Under the pieces are notes generated by a model. That model saw only the letters and a list, made by a program, of their open reading frames with translations. It was not told the DNA's origin and ran no database searches. DNA of 64,000 nt. Source: Fragum whitleyi (Eukaryota > Mollusca > Bivalvia > Cardiida > Cardiidae). Positions 11,928-24,264 of the stretch are shown one piece after another (positions within the stretch are counted from its first letter, which is position 1; each line of letters opens with the position of its first letter). The stretch spans positions 88,130,132 to 88,194,131 of the forward strand of contig OX411544.1 of NCBI GenBank assembly GCA_948146395.1, read 5' to 3'. The translations under genes and the position numbers were made by a program.

Positions 11928-12204
11928 CAGTTAATAACATCTTGAAATTGACATTCATCTCGATCAAAACTATTCTAAAGCATTTAGGGGCGCTTCATTC
12001 ATTCAAACCAAACACTTATCGGAACCATTCATAAACGCTAAAAAATCACTAAAAATGGTAAGATCAACAACTACATTCAAAATAAAAATTTGTATGAAAA
12101 AAAAAAAAAAAAAAAAAAAACTTGCTCCACAAACTCATTTAATTTCATTCCTAAATCATTCCAAAATTATTCATCTTGTCAATTTCACGATGTTGTTAAC
12201 TGTA
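11928..12204 (+). mobile_element. Family A MITE with internal deletion and poly-A
   Basis: Both termini are present, but the central hairpin region is gone and a run of more than 20 A sits in its place (12098-12120). Confidence 0.8.
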
Positions 12205-12361
12205 CCTCATTGAACAAGTACTAGCCTAGAATTATGTTCTCGTCTTCAAGTTAGTTCAAATACCATCCACTTTCAAACAGATTGGCGAAACCTTTATGGA
12301 GTAGTGCTTCGGCTTATTACAAAGCTTGAAATTGTTTTCAAACCTCCGCGACATTGTGTTC

Positions 12362-12483
12362 CAGTAAAACACATGGTAAAATTGGCACGCATCTCTATCA
12401 AATTCGTTATAAAATATACGCTCAGCGCCCTATTCAAACGTTCACTCAATTCGATTCGCAACGCTTCAAAAGGTATTCTAAAG
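12362..12483 (+). mobile_element. Family A MITE, left fragment
   Basis: It begins CAGTAAAACACATGG and contains the family's CTCAGCG and TTCACTCAA blocks, then is replaced by a second copy. Confidence 0.6.
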
Positions 12484-12908
12484 TTAAAAACGTAGTAGAA
12501 TTAATATAAATTTCGATTGGAACCGTTCTAAATTGCCCAATCAGCGATCTAATCATTTATTCCAAACACTCACTCAAGTCGATCATAAACGCTCTAAAAT
12601 ATTAAGAAAACATTTGGTCAAGACGATAGCATTTAATTCAAATCGATTAAATTATTCTACGATTTTATTAGCTGATGTGGATTTAAAAGTGTCTGATTGG
12701 TCCATGACGACACACAAACAGAAAATTACATATATTTTGTGAAAGGGCGGAATTAATATAGCTAATTTTGTTCTCCCTGAACAAAATTAGCGTTATTAGA
12801 TTTACTCCCTTGGATTTCATTCAAAACACGCTCCACACACTTTCGATTTCATTCCAAAATCTTTCCAAAATTATTCATCTTATCAATTTCACGATGTTCT
12901 TAACTGTA
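12484..12908 (+). mobile_element. Family A MITE, subfamily 2
   Basis: It shares the family A ends and central hairpin but has a different inner segment (TTCAAATCGATTAAATTATT, CTGATTGGTCCATGACG, CACACAAACAGAAAA), also seen at 50265-50697 and in part at 54657-55140. Confidence 0.7.
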
Positions 12909-12976
12909 AACGCTTTACAACTTCTTTCAAACATATCGAATCACTCATGATTTTCGCCGCCATCATAGTGCAGCAT

Positions 12977-13421
12977 ACAGTTAACAACATCGTGAAATTG
13001 ACAAGGTGGATGAATAAGAATGATTAAGAAATGCAATTGAATGAGTGTGTGGAGCGAGTTTTGAGTGAAATTAATGGAAGGTAATCCTATATCGCAACTT
13101 TTGTTCAGAGTGAACAAAATTTGCGATATTGATTACCTCCCTTTAATTAAAAAATGCAAACAAGTTCTATACATAGCTACCTGTTTCTTCAAGAGTCTAT
13201 GAGACGCTAATAATTTGAATTATGTCAGTGAAATCTCGATTTTTCTCTATTAAAATCAATTTATTTCGAATGACGTTCTTGCTTCTTTATTTGTCAATGG
13301 GTTTGAGTGTTTTTGAATGGTTTGAGAGAGTGTTTGGAATGAATGAGTGGAGCGCCGAGTGAGCGATTTAGAATGGTTTTGATTGAGGTGAACGTCAATT
13401 TCAAGATGTTGTTAACATGTA
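12977..13421 (-). mobile_element. Family A MITE, full length, TA-flanked
   Basis: The left end is TACAGTTAACAACATCG and the right end AAGATGTTGTTAACATGTA. The central hairpin is intact. Confidence 0.88.
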
Positions 13422-13429
13422 AGCCTTCC

Positions 13430-13618
13430 AAACTTCCAAACAGGGCGCTAGCTTCTTTCCCCAGCTTAGGCACATATCCTCTACGTTATTTGTCTGCCAT
13501 CGATGGGTGGATAATCGTAAACCTAAGTGATATATCAGCTGGAGGCTAGCAAGGGGTTAAATGGTATTACAAGTTTGAGAAATTAAAGGAGTCCATTGTA
13601 AGGCACCCAAGCCACCGC
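13430..13618 (+). mobile_element. SINE tail fragment
   Basis: TCAGCTGGAGGCTAGCAAGG and TCCATTGTAAGGCACCCAAG match the 3' part of the SINE at 5838-6066; the tRNA-like head is largely lost. Confidence 0.55.
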
Positions 13619-13705
13619 GACATGACTTATTAGAAATATTTAAAGCGACGTTCTTTTGAAAAGAAAATCAGTTTATAACGTTTTACCTCCTTTTTCTTTT
13701 ATACA

Positions 13706-13778
13706 CAACTCGTTCATCTCAATTCATTTCATTTTCAAAATCATTCACCGTGTCAATTGCACGATGTTCTGAAGTGTA
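13706..13778 (+). mobile_element. Family A MITE right terminus, 32 bp before a splice acceptor
   Basis: CATTTTCAAAATCATTCACC then GTCAATTGCACGATGTTCTG and AGTGTA are the last part of a family A element. The receptor exon at 13811 follows after 32 bp, so the branch-point region may be element-derived. Confidence 0.75.
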
Positions 13779-13810
13779 TGCTGATAAAAGGAAATATAAT
13801 CTATTTACAG

Positions 13811-14004
13811 GTAAAATCGACGACGATTTCCAGTTCTCTGAAATCCCGGCCGTGACGGTAGAAGACGAGAAGCGCGTGGCTTACATGGCATGGAACGTGC
13901 CTAAAGGAAAAGGCACAACGTCAGCTAAAGATCTGAATCTCGTCTACGTTTTGTTATCACGTGATTTGGCGCAGAAGAACCGGAATTGGCAACAAAGATT
14001 ACAG
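13811..14004 (+). CDS. RTK exon 1 of those found: first half of FN3-like module 1
   Basis: The acceptor is ctatttacag and the donor CAG|gtcagt. The exon enters in phase 1 (the first two bases complete a codon, probably Gly) and ends on a complete codon. It encodes 64 further residues, beginning KIDDDFQFSEIPAVTVEDEK and ending RNWQQRLQ. The pattern VAYMAWNVP followed by LVYVLLSRDLAQ is what the B and C strands of an FN3 fold look like (Trp in strand B, aromatic residue in strand C). The module is completed by the next exon, 15.4 kb away. No initiator Met or signal peptide is encoded here, so at least one exon lies upstream. Codon use is more GC-rich than the flanks, which supports real coding. 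A family A MITE remnant ends about 32 bp before the acceptor. Confidence 0.84.
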
Positions 14005-14070
14005 GTCAGTGCCCAGTTGTATAGAAGTTAATTATTGGTTAAATTTTAAAAGGGAAATTAAATTGAGCGA

Positions 14071-14114
14071 ATGGGGTTTGTTGTTTCAATTGTACCAATT
14101 GAAACAACAAATCT
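14071..14114. repeat. Short hairpin
   Basis: TTTGTTGTTTCAATTG is followed after a few bases by its complement. Confidence 0.8.
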
Positions 14115-14860
14115 CAATGGCTTAAACTCAACTAATCATTCTCAAAAACAAGTACGCACAACTGTAGCTGTTTCTCCCTAAGGTTTAAATCGACTATCTA
14201 CGAATAAAAAAAAAGACTGCATGCAATTCACATGCTACGATAAAATGTTTGATACTAGAGGTTTCAGGGTTATTTTTCAAAATAAATGAATATTCTACTA
14301 GTCACAAATGTGTCTTTCCAAACTGCTCAATGTAACATTTATTAAAGCGTTGGAAATTTATTTAAAAAGCATATGTGACGGCTAATTTGTCTTGTCTTTG
14401 TCTATATCTTTCGTCAAAGAAGGAATTTTCCGGGTTCGGCGTACAATCTTTAATTTACATATCTGGCTAACTTCTGAACGAAAGCGTTTTCATGAACTAG
14501 TTCCTTAGAAGCTTTCTTTCAAAACTATTCTAAAGACTTTTCGCTCATTTTCCTATCTTATTACCCGTAATAAAATTGGATTACCCGGGCGCTTTGTTTA
14601 TTTTAGCGGTTTCAACGCAGACCTGTGTTTCAACACGTCGATACTAAAACAGTTAATATGTTTTGGGAGATGAAAGACGGAATCTATATGTTAATCCACA
14701 CATAATAGTCTTTTGACCCTTTATCCGTCCATTAGAATCTTGAAAGATATTCAGAGGTGTATTCATTTTTGAATTGAAATATGATTTTATGTAGAAAAAA
14801 ATAATTTCTTTGTTTCTTTGAGTGAACAATAAAAGCTTTAATGTCGAAACATGTAATAAA

Positions 14861-15140
14861 ATATAGTTTTTGCTGTTCACAGAATAAAAGATTTACTTAT
14901 CGTGAACGAAAAATAAACGGCTATTCTACTCTTTCTTAATGCAAAAAGTGGAGAAATTACCTTAAAGCGCACTACTTTGAGATTTATGACTAAACAGCAT
15001 TATGACAGCATGCGTTTATTGGGTCACATCAAATACATGTAGTGTGAAATGGTCGAAAATGGGGTATATCTTTGGAGGGTAATTTCACCGGTTTGGCGGT
15101 AAGTTTACAAAGTTATAATCTACCGTAATTTCTGGACAAT
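14861..15140. repeat. Diverged repeat related to 58000-58390
   Basis: GCTGTTCAC, GAGAAATTACC and TTATAATCTACCG blocks recur, inverted, at 58000-58390 (CGGTAGATTATAACTTG, GTGAAATTATC, TTGTTGTTCACTC). Confidence 0.45.
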
Positions 15141-15339
15141 CCATCTAAAAGCATGAAAGAAAAAAAACTGTTTCGCTAGAAAATGCATCGTCTTCTTTAC
15201 AAAAGACAAAAATATTAAGTACAAAATGCTATCCCAAATTATGCACACATTTTAAGATGAATAAATTCGGGATTCAATTTAGAAATGCAAGTCTACTTAT
15301 CGAATGTAATATCCTCTCTTCCACGTAAGTATGATTTAA

Positions 15340-15507
15340 GGTAGTGCACCCTAATAAGGTCGCAATACTTTGGACTTGGGACTCTAATTTACTTTAACAG
15401 TTTTAACCGAGGTTTCCTAATGATTTTCATTAGGAAACATCTGTCAATATTGTGAAAGATCTTGAGTTCTGAAATGTGGCGGAACTATTACGGTTCCACT
15501 ACTTTAA
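15340..15507. mobile_element. Family D palindromic element
   Basis: The arms GGTAGTG-ACC and GTTTCCTAATGA with their complements make an almost complete 165 bp palindrome. The other copies are at 22654-22810 and 38264-38431. Confidence 0.75.
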
Positions 15508-16276
15508 TTCTGGATTTTACGGTCTGTGAGGTTGTAAGCCAAACTATTACATCAAAAACTAATTAAATTTTAAAGTTGGGAAGGAGATAAGAAGGGCAGA
15601 AGCTGATCACTAGAATGATATGATATGATTAAATCTTCATTTTGAAATTTTCGTACTATAAACCAACGTTTTTGAAGCGCTTTTACTTCAAATAATGGGT
15701 ATATATCTCTTAAGAAATCGCAGTATCTAATTATATAGTATGTATTTTTATGCAGTTAGGGATTTTCTTAAATTGCGGGCGAAATGAAAAACGTCTTAAA
15801 GGATGAAAATTGTTTTTTCTTTCGTGATTTAGAAAATAATAGAAAAAATAGATACTTTCTTCATATTTTAAAATTTGATATGAAGCAAAAAAGTAAAATG
15901 CAGATCTGTTTTGTTTTTACTTTGTTAGCAAATTAAAAAAAACAAGCTGCATACTCGATGTTTTCTTCATTGAATAACGAAATCAGCCTTTCATGCAAAC
16001 TAGAATTAAAATATACATGTAATTGCTAAATCCTTTTGTTATTGAAATTGTCAGATATACTTGGACAAGCTTTTAAACGTGAAGACAGTCGATCAGGAGA
16101 CTTACACTTTGTTATGGTTTCTAAAAGAAGAATTGAAATTCCACTTCTCATAATACATTCAAAGGTCAAATCTTTACTTTACCAGATCTGCGTCCAGAAT
16201 GAAAACGTCCGCGAAAAGTTACCGCGCTGTGAATATGTACACCCCTTCGAAATTGTATAATATTCATCGATGTTCT

Positions 16277-16325
16277 GCTAAAACCTCGTAACTACAGCTT
16301 GTTTTAAGCTGTAGTTACGAGGTTT
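16277..16325. repeat. Family E core palindrome
   Basis: AAACCTCGTAACTACAGCTT is followed by its complement with a very short loop. Confidence 0.85.
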
Positions 16326-17044
16326 GCGTAGAAAATCGAGGATGTGCACCTTGAAGGCATGGTAGGCCTGTGTTCAGGATGTAAAGTCGTTTGAAAACGT
16401 AAAAAAATGGAAATCGTCCAAGGCAGCTTTAAATATATAAAACGTTTTGTGAACATTTTCATTCATGGGACTAATATAATTATTACCAATAATATTCAAG
16501 ACCAAAGCGTTTGCGAAACGTTGAAGAAATAGTACCCCACTTCTCCTAAAAGTGGTTTGCAAACGTTTTTACATCATAAACATTTGAAAATTGCCTTCAT
16601 GTTTTACATATGTACATGAATCGCTTTTCGGTGCATGGTCATATTTTCAAAGCCAATAATTAAAAAAAATAAATAAAAACTTAAATTTTTGTCCTATAGC
16701 GTATGGAAGGAAAATAATTTAGTGTAATAATAGCTCAAATTAGCATTGCTCATTACTAGCCTTTTCATTTGATTCTAAAGTCAATGTCATCGGCCAAGAT
16801 CACAGTTGTATTTTCAGAGTAACTTATTTTAAATATGAAAACTTTATAGTCGACAATGGTTGTTGAATTTAAATGACAAAGTCGTAGAAATTATCGTTTT
16901 GTTATAGGATTTTAAGTTTTGTTTTTTGTTTTTTTTTTTTTTTTTGTTGTTGTTGCTTTTTGCTTTAAACGAATTATTGTTTATCACACGGATAAATGAG
17001 CTATGCCATTTGACCATTTTTGTCATATACGTAACTATAAAGAT

Positions 17045-17130
17045 TAAGCGTGTTGGCCGAGTGTCTAGCGTGCTGGACTCATAAATCTGGAGGTTGCAGC
17101 TTCGAGTCCCACTGGAGGCGGGTTGTGGAT
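17045..17130 (+). mobile_element. tRNA-derived SINE head
   Basis: TGGCCGAGTGTCTAGCG (A-box-like, Leu/Ser-tRNA type) and AGCTTCGAGTCCCA (B-box-like) are about 45 bp apart. The first and last bases do not form an acceptor stem, so it is not a working tRNA gene. Confidence 0.65.
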
Positions 17131-17245
17131 TTGAATAGGATACTTTACAGACAGAGCCCCAGTCAACCTAGCTCTGAAAAGTGGGAACATGAAACAGTTG
17201 TTAGAATCTATTGCGGTTTTCTCCCTCTATGTCTTTAATAAGATC

Positions 17246-17373
17246 TGCCATACGTTCAGGATCACCAAACGGTGCAAACAGTTTCCAATTATACCCCGCT
17301 TTGCACACAAGTGCACGTGCAAAGCGGGGTATAATTGGCGAACTATTTGCGCCGTTTTATGATCCTGAACGCA
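17246..17373. mobile_element. Inverted-repeat element, GTTCAGGATCA termini
   Basis: The arms run from CGTTCAGGATCACCAAACGG to AATTATACCCCGCTTTGCAC and their complements. A second copy is at 21763-21878. Confidence 0.8.
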
Positions 17374-18733
17374 GGGCTGGTATGGGTAAGGATAGAAACA
17401 AGATTCATTCGACACTGTATCGTTTTATCCTCGAGTAAAAAAAACGTATTAGAATAGTAATTTTGACTTCTTGAGTTACTGATTGAACGGCAGGATGAAA
17501 GTCTACTCATTTAACGAATCTGATGACATCTTATTATTTATACAAATCGAATAAGTCAATTATTGGACTTTTTCTTTCATAAAATATTTGCTGTTGTTTT
17601 TATTTTATAAGTTTTTTTTAAATAGAATGAACATTCATTTAAGAAAATGGAATGAAAGATATCAAACTTGTTTAGCTTTGGGTGGCAAATTACGATCTAT
17701 TCTTAAAATGTGTTGTTTCTGTAATTAAGAGATGGAGAGAGTATGTGTTGATTCATTGAAGCGTGAAATAAAAACCTAATCATACTATATGAATACTCAA
17801 AGCGGGTCCATACATGAGTGTGATTATGTTTTTAATTTCATATCTCTATGAAATCAACAATTATTATCTTCATATCTCATAATTCAATATCATGAAGAAA
17901 ACTATATAAAGGTTTGTCGGTTAAGAAACAGTTTTCTTTCGGGACTACTTTCTGCGAAACAACAACAGAACAACTGCGTACTCTTTTTTTTTTCATTTGG
18001 GAATAAAACCAACTTTTAAGCCAATAAAAACGCACAAATATCAAAAGACACAACTAAATTAAATTATTGTTAAATATAAAGGTCTTTGTTGAAAGATGTT
18101 CGAAAGCAGGCCAACTTTAATGCTGAAAATTTTGTTAAAAACTCCTAAAAACTGATAATCCAGATTCGTATTCATTTAATCGAAATTTGTAGAACAGATT
18201 TAAAGTTTTCAAGAATAAATGATGCACGCTGACAGATAGAGGGCTATGTTCGTTATCTAATCTACTTCCTGATTTTCTCTTCGTGCTGAGATACAAATCT
18301 TTGTTGTGATTGGTCGAGACACTTGTTATCTTTGTTTTGATTGGCTAATGATATTAGTTGAGGGGCAAGGAACACCTGGTTTTCTCAAGAGTTGCGTGAT
18401 AGGTGCGTTTCTCGGTCAGTGGCCGATAAGTCAGAATATGCAGTTATATGCAATTCGACTTGTTTGTGTTTTCATGCAAGTAAGAATAGATGTTCACTTA
18501 CAATAGTTTTGTTTTACAACAGTTTTGTACTTACTCATCGAAATAAGAGGCGATTGTTTCATAAGACGTAATAACCTCTAAAGCAGTAAGTCGAACCATA
18601 AAAACAATCGAGTTAGCCCGAGTTAAAATCGAACATCCTTAAAGGGAAAAAAGTACCTATATCAAGTTTTAACTTTTATAAGCACCGCGTATTAACCCTT
18701 GTCATTCGAAACAAATCTTAAAAATCAAAATCG

Positions 18734-18822
18734 AAAAATATTCAAACACTATTACATAATAATTTTAAAATGGCTGTATCAGTTAAAATTATTATGAAGT
18801 AGTGTTTGAATATTTTTCGTTT
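18734..18822. repeat. Inverted repeat
   Basis: AAAATATTCAAACACTA...ATAATAATTTTAA pairs with TTAAAATTATTATG...TAGTGTTTGAATATTTT around a loop of about 15 bases. Confidence 0.8.
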
Positions 18823-19011
18823 TCTTGAAAAAGGCAATTTTTGCCGAAATATTGAATACTGAGTGATTTATTAAATGTTTATTCTATTCCCATCGGGGGG
18901 AAAAATGTGATATTATGTGGACTGAAGATGTATTGTCAACAATTCTATATTGTTCTGAAATGATTTGGGATCGATTTTTTTTATTTTGTTTTGTTTATTA
19001 AATCCTTTAAG

Positions 19012-19104
19012 TGGGTGTTTGAAATGAATAATAGGAGCTTTGAGCGAGCCAATCAGGATTTTTTTTGAGCGGGACGAGTATCAATATCACGATGTTATTT
19101 ACTG
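19012..19104 (-). mobile_element. Family A MITE, terminal fragment
   Basis: It runs from GTGGGTGTTTGAAATGAATA to the terminus ATCACGATGTTATTTACTGT. Confidence 0.7.
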
Positions 19105-20208
19105 TAGTAAGGGGTTAAATTCCGTTAAAAAGAACCCTGAGATTGAACTCATTTAGCCCTGGCGTCTTTTTAGACCTGTTATCAAAGACTTTCAATTAGA
19201 GCTTTCAACACTCGGAAAATCCAGTGTATTCCAGACTGATATTAATACTGCATATGCATAGACTTAATTTTTCAAAGATTGAATATGATCTTAACCCAAG
19301 GATAGCGACTAATTCCTTGGTTTTAATATAATATTCCATTATTTTTCTACAAAAAAAATAATGATAAAATTGAACAAATGTAGTTCCCTTATTACGTTTT
19401 TAAATCATTTTGCATTCATGTGTCTTTGAATTGTGATAAAAAAGGAAAATCAAGACCGAGATGGACGATATGGTTTAGATGTTCCTGACCAAAATGGTTT
19501 ATTGAAAATTTCTATTTGTTGGTCATATCTCAAACATAGTAACAAAAGCTGGGCATCGTCATTGTCTACCGTTAAATGTGCGTACGTGAACGTATGTCTG
19601 TCTAAGCTACAATGTGCCGGCAAATCGAAGGGTGGTGTTTTAAGCATTTAATCGGTTAAGCTTATTTTCCGGAGAATTATCGTGCCAAGATTTTCTTGAC
19701 ATATACATCGCTGGCGAAAAGATGGCATGTTTTTGTTGTTATGCGATTTTAAAGTTTGACAATAAATGAAAAACCAAAAAGGTGAAAAAATTTCGACACC
19801 AGTCTGAGGAAATACTCTAATTTGGGGAATAACAACTTTTTTTCTCTTTGTTTCCACATAGTTTATGTCTAAAGGGGTTGAAATATGCATTTTATGCGTT
19901 TCAAACGGCTGTGCATGGAATCATTTATGAATATATCGATATTCTTAACGTATGGCAAAATAAATGGCTATCTATTTTGGCTATGCATTGATTGGCCTTC
20001 TATAAGGCAGTTGCGATAATGATCCTGAACGGAAAGATATTCTTACTACATCTTTATTAACCCTTGTCAAGCTGAATTTATTTTGGCTAAAAAAAATATC
20101 AAAATCAAAGAGCAAAAGGCACTGAAAGTACAAACTGTAGGTCAATTTTTATTTGAAAAACTAAATCTATTTACAATTCTGATTTGAAAGTGAGAAATAG
20201 GTGGTGTA

Positions 20209-20255
20209 GACTAACATCAGACTGCACATATGTGCAGGCTGATGTTTGTCTATAG
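20209..20255. repeat. Short hairpin
   Basis: TAGACTAACATCAGACTGCA pairs with TGCAGGCTGATGTTTGTCTA across CATATG. Confidence 0.8.
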
Positions 20256-20369
20256 CTCCAGCAAAAGCAGGAATATTCCGGGTTCAACATGACAAGGGTT
20301 AAGTTAAAATCATCGGGCATACTTAAGTTACTCATCGGGGACAATGTTACGGCCTCATTTGCTCCTTTT

Positions 20370-20760
20370 CAGTTAACAACATCGTGTAAATTGGTAAGAT
20401 GAATGTTTTGAAATAATTTTGGAATGAAATTGAATGATTGCAAGTGAGTTATGAGTGAAATAAAAGGCAGGTAATCCAATATCGCTTTTTTTTGTTTGGG
20501 ATGAACAAAATGAGCGATGATCTTTACCTCCCTTTAAAAAGATATTCAAAAAAGTTCTATAAATAGCTTCATATTTCTTCAAGAACCAATCAGCCATTCA
20601 TAATATCAATTAATTCTTTTAAATCGCCTTTTTTGTAGCTATTTTTTATTCAATGAAGTTGTTGATCTTATCTTTTTAGTGAATTTGGAATGTTTTTGAA
20701 TGGTTTGAATGAAAGAATGAATGGAACGCTGAGTGAGCGATTTAGAATGATTTTGAACGC
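20370..20760 (-). mobile_element. Family A MITE, right terminus lost
   Basis: The left terminus CAGTTAACAACATCGTGTAA and the central hairpin are present; the copy ends after GATTTAGAATGATTTTGAAC. Confidence 0.8.
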
Positions 20761-21596
20761 TTAATTCTTACTTGTGATTTTCTATCATATTGGCCTTTTC
20801 CATGACACAGAAAAATCTCCGTAGTTAATCAGCTCCGACTGATTAGCTAAACGAAATTATAAGTTAGATGCGATAAGTCTTACGAATCATTACAAAATTA
20901 CAGGATCTCAACAATTTTACCCAGTTAACCCTTTAAATCAAATGCGTAATGACGTTGAAATTAGCCTTTATCATGAAATTAGTCAAATTACTGATTAAAC
21001 TAACTAGGTAAAAGGGAACAAGTAGCCTCTAGAGCTTTATAAGACGTTTTTATGCAGAAAAATCTTTAACGGATATGGCGATTTTTTAGTATTTAAAAGC
21101 AGAAAAAAGCAGAGACAAACATCAACATGAAAATTTTTATACTACATACATTTTTTAATGGAAATCAGCAATATATGTTTGCCTTTGACCATTTAACAAG
21201 AAACAAATGATATGGCAAAGACACTAGAAAGAAAGAAAATAAACAAGTACAAATGGATAGAAAGACAATTGACTACGACTTATATCTACTAGTTATCAAG
21301 ACTAGGATTAGTTTGTTTGAATAGGGCTTAGCGCAACTTTCATCAGTTTTGCATTCATTTTGCATCAGTATGTACATGTACATCTACCCATGACTTTCAA
21401 TATGTCGCTCCTCACACCAGTTAAATTACATTTTATCAATAGACATACATGTACGAGTTATAAAACGCAGTTTTGTGATTGCAAAATTGAAAAAAAGAAA
21501 ATAATAAATAAATAAAAAATAGGAGACTAAACGATGAATATCCGGTGCTTTATTCAAATGAATGTAGCACTATCTGTTTTGATCTGTTGGTTTTCT

Positions 21597-21780
21597 TCAA
21601 TATAAATACTTGTAATTAGTCTGTACCTGTCTTGCGTTCAGGATCACAAAGTAGTTCTCTTTAATATAAATACTTGTAATTAGTCTGTACCTGTCTTGCG
21701 TTCAGGATCACAAAGTAGTTTTCTTCTATATAAATACTTGTAATCAGTCTGTACCTGTCTTGCGTTCAGGATCACAAAGC
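21597..21780 (+). repeat. Tandem repeat, about 63 bp, nearly three units
   Basis: The unit contains TATAAATACTTGTAATTAGT, CTGTACCTGTCTTGCGTTCA and GGATCACAAAG. The third unit runs into the inverted-repeat element at 21763-21878, whose left end is part of the unit. Confidence 0.85.
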
Positions 21781-21878
21781 GGTGCAAACAGCTTGCCAAT
21801 TAAACCCTGCGAGTGCACGTGAAGTGTAGGGGTAAAATTTGCAGACTGTTTGCACCGTTTCGTCATCCTGAACGCAGG
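21763..21878. mobile_element. Inverted-repeat element, GTTCAGGATCA termini
   Basis: The arms are GTTCAGGATCACAAAGCGGT and its complement ending CATCCTGAACGCAGGGC, as at 17246-17373. Confidence 0.75.
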
Positions 21879-22653
21879 GCTGATCTTTATTACATACAGG
21901 TTTTATTCGGGATAATATTTTTTCAGATAATGAAAGATAAAGTAAAGAATGAAAGCGCTTTTTAAAACCAACTTATTAAATTGATTGTAGCCAGTAGCAA
22001 GAATATGGCTTCAAAATAACCAGAAAATCTAACATAAAAAGAAAAGTAGGGTTAATCTGTTTACTGAAAGACCTGAACATATATCTATCAAATTTTCTGA
22101 GTAAATCATAAATGCCTAACGCTTATCAGTTAGCCAATAAAATTGTACAGAAATGAAATGATGCACCTTTAGATCTCAGTTCAAAGGTTTACATCAAATT
22201 TAGTCTTGAAGTTTTAAGTGGATAAAAACGATTTCTTTGGCATCAAACTTTTCCGTATAGCCACAACAAAATCCTCTTCAGTTAAAATTTTCTTTGAATG
22301 GACAAGGTTTATCATTTTGAAATGGAAATTAATGAATTAAATAGAGTGAGTTTAGAATCACATTGAGAGAGTGTAATAGAATTTCGGTCATTTCGTTCAA
22401 GTTGAACGAAATGACTGATATTCTTTTACATCCCTTTGATAATCGATACGAACTGTTCAAACTTTTTTAGAAACATCTTGTGTCTTCAGGACAAATAAAA
22501 CGTTTCCAAATCTAAGATAGCGAATCATTGAGTGATTTGATTGAGGTTTTAACGGGTTATAATAAAATATTAGATTAACTGCAGAACAAAGAAAAAAACC
22601 GAATAAATTAATTAGTTGCAAGCTTATAGCTATATCAGATTTAGTCTTCGTAC

Positions 22654-22810
22654 GGTAGTGGACCCGAAATAGTTCCACAAACTTCGGAAGTAATGAACCT
22701 TAACAATGTTAACCGAGGTTTTCTGGTGATTTCATTAGGAAACATCGGTCAACATTGTGAAAGTTCATGAGTTCCGAAATGTTGCAGAACTATTACGGTT
22801 CCACTACCTT
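22654..22810. mobile_element. Family D palindromic element
   Basis: The arms are GGTAGTGGACCCG and complement, with a TTTCTGGTGATTTCATTAGG centre. Confidence 0.8.
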
Positions 22811-24264
22811 AAGTCAGTTTATATATTTTCATTGCTTCCGCATCGGTACATCGGACAACATTGTTTTATTTGGCGTCTTTCTGTCTGTCTATCAATAATC
22901 AAGGTCAAACTTCTTAAAATCTCCGTTTCGAAGACATATTAACAAAATTGCCAAATGTCTTTGAATAAAATTCTTGTTAAGCTTTATATTGTCAAGAATT
23001 GCATTTTGATTTGCTGACTGTTCCAAGACTGAGAGGAGCAATGACGTGATCTGTTTATTAACAAAGTACATCATGCCCTTCCAAAGTGGCTTATCAGTTT
23101 GTGTATCGGCCTTTGTGTATATTTTGAAAGCATCAAATTATTCACACATATTTACCCTAGATAAATCAGCGGAGTCTAGCTTTTTATCAATGTTTGTTGT
23201 TAAGCCAGATTAAACCCTTGGTGCCAAAGGTTTTAGTATGGAAAGGGGTGCAGAGGGAACGATGTTAAAATACATGAAGGTGACTTTGAGAAAAAAAACG
23301 ATTAAGACATCTCGACAATACGATGGCAAACATGTGGACGATGGCGATTTGTGATCGAACATTGATGATACAACCATGACTTGAGCCTGTGCATGACATT
23401 TCCAACAATTTCAAACATGTGCAGAGAAAAGACTCTGGCCAGCCTGTGCATCCGCACAGTCTGACTAGAGTCTTCACTATGCCCTTGATACATAAGCTAA
23501 TAATTTCTGAGACATGCCAAAATGACGTGAGTCTGTTCGAAGCGAGACCTACAAAGGCATTCGTCAAAACTCGGCTGATTCCGTAAACTACATCTACCAA
23601 CACGATCCTAGATAGGTTCGCCCAAATATGGGTCAAATGATTTACATCTTAAAAAATAAATGTGTTCAAAACATTTTCGCTCATAAACAAATTTCAAAAC
23701 ATAAAAATTTATAACAAGCTGACAAGTGTCTACGAACACGAAATGCTACTACCTTCTCCAACTGGCTATAGAAACGAATTTCCCTACAACCTGTAACCCC
23801 TCAACCTGAAAGAACCCATTGTGAATATAATAATAGCTGTAAGAATAACAATTAGTGCGAAGGTATTAAACGAATTTGTGTTTTAGAATAAGTAACGCCT
23901 AGAAAACGCATTGCTACAGCCTTACTCTGATAGAAATTACGTGGTTTTAGAATGTATCCAACATTGAATTCATAATTTTATTCAATGAATTGCAATCAGA
24001 CGCCTGGAACGCTTGGCTGAAAAATGAGTACATGTATATCAAGGTACAAAATGATAATCTTTTGTGACATTTGATGGTCTAGACTAGTCTATATTCAGAA
24101 ACATAACCGACGAAAAACTTGTCTTAATATTTCCTAATAAAGACACACACGAAATGTCAATAAAAGAATGCTTGATTGCAAAAAAGCGAGTAGACTTTCA
24201 AAAAGGAACTGTGCTAAACAAACCTTTCATATGGCGGCGTTTAAGTGTAATACGCAAATAAATA

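Larger units (their letters stand above)
1..13810. other. 5' flank or upstream intron: repeats only, no exon recognised
   Basis: No open frame here shows conserved protein sequence. The stretch is filled with the repeats listed separately (families A, B, C, F, G, a hAT-like palindrome, SINEs). Because the first exon found enters in phase 1, at least part of this region is probably intron of the receptor gene. A short signal-peptide exon of under 60 codons could be hidden here and I could not identify one. Unassigned parts such as 445-590, 5790-5835, 8810-10020 and 10245-10545 are AT-rich with nothing I recognise. Confidence 0.6.

Noticed and set aside
17045..17130. Possible functional tRNA-Leu or tRNA-Ser
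   Set aside because: The boxes for polymerase III are present, but the acceptor stem does not pair. It fits a SINE head.
23265..23636. The 123-codon open frame on the - strand
   Set aside because: It lies in a small inverted-repeat region (GCCAGCCTGTGCATCC / GCACAGTCTGACTAG) with related sequence near 29940-30290, has overlapping frames in other phases and shows no domain.
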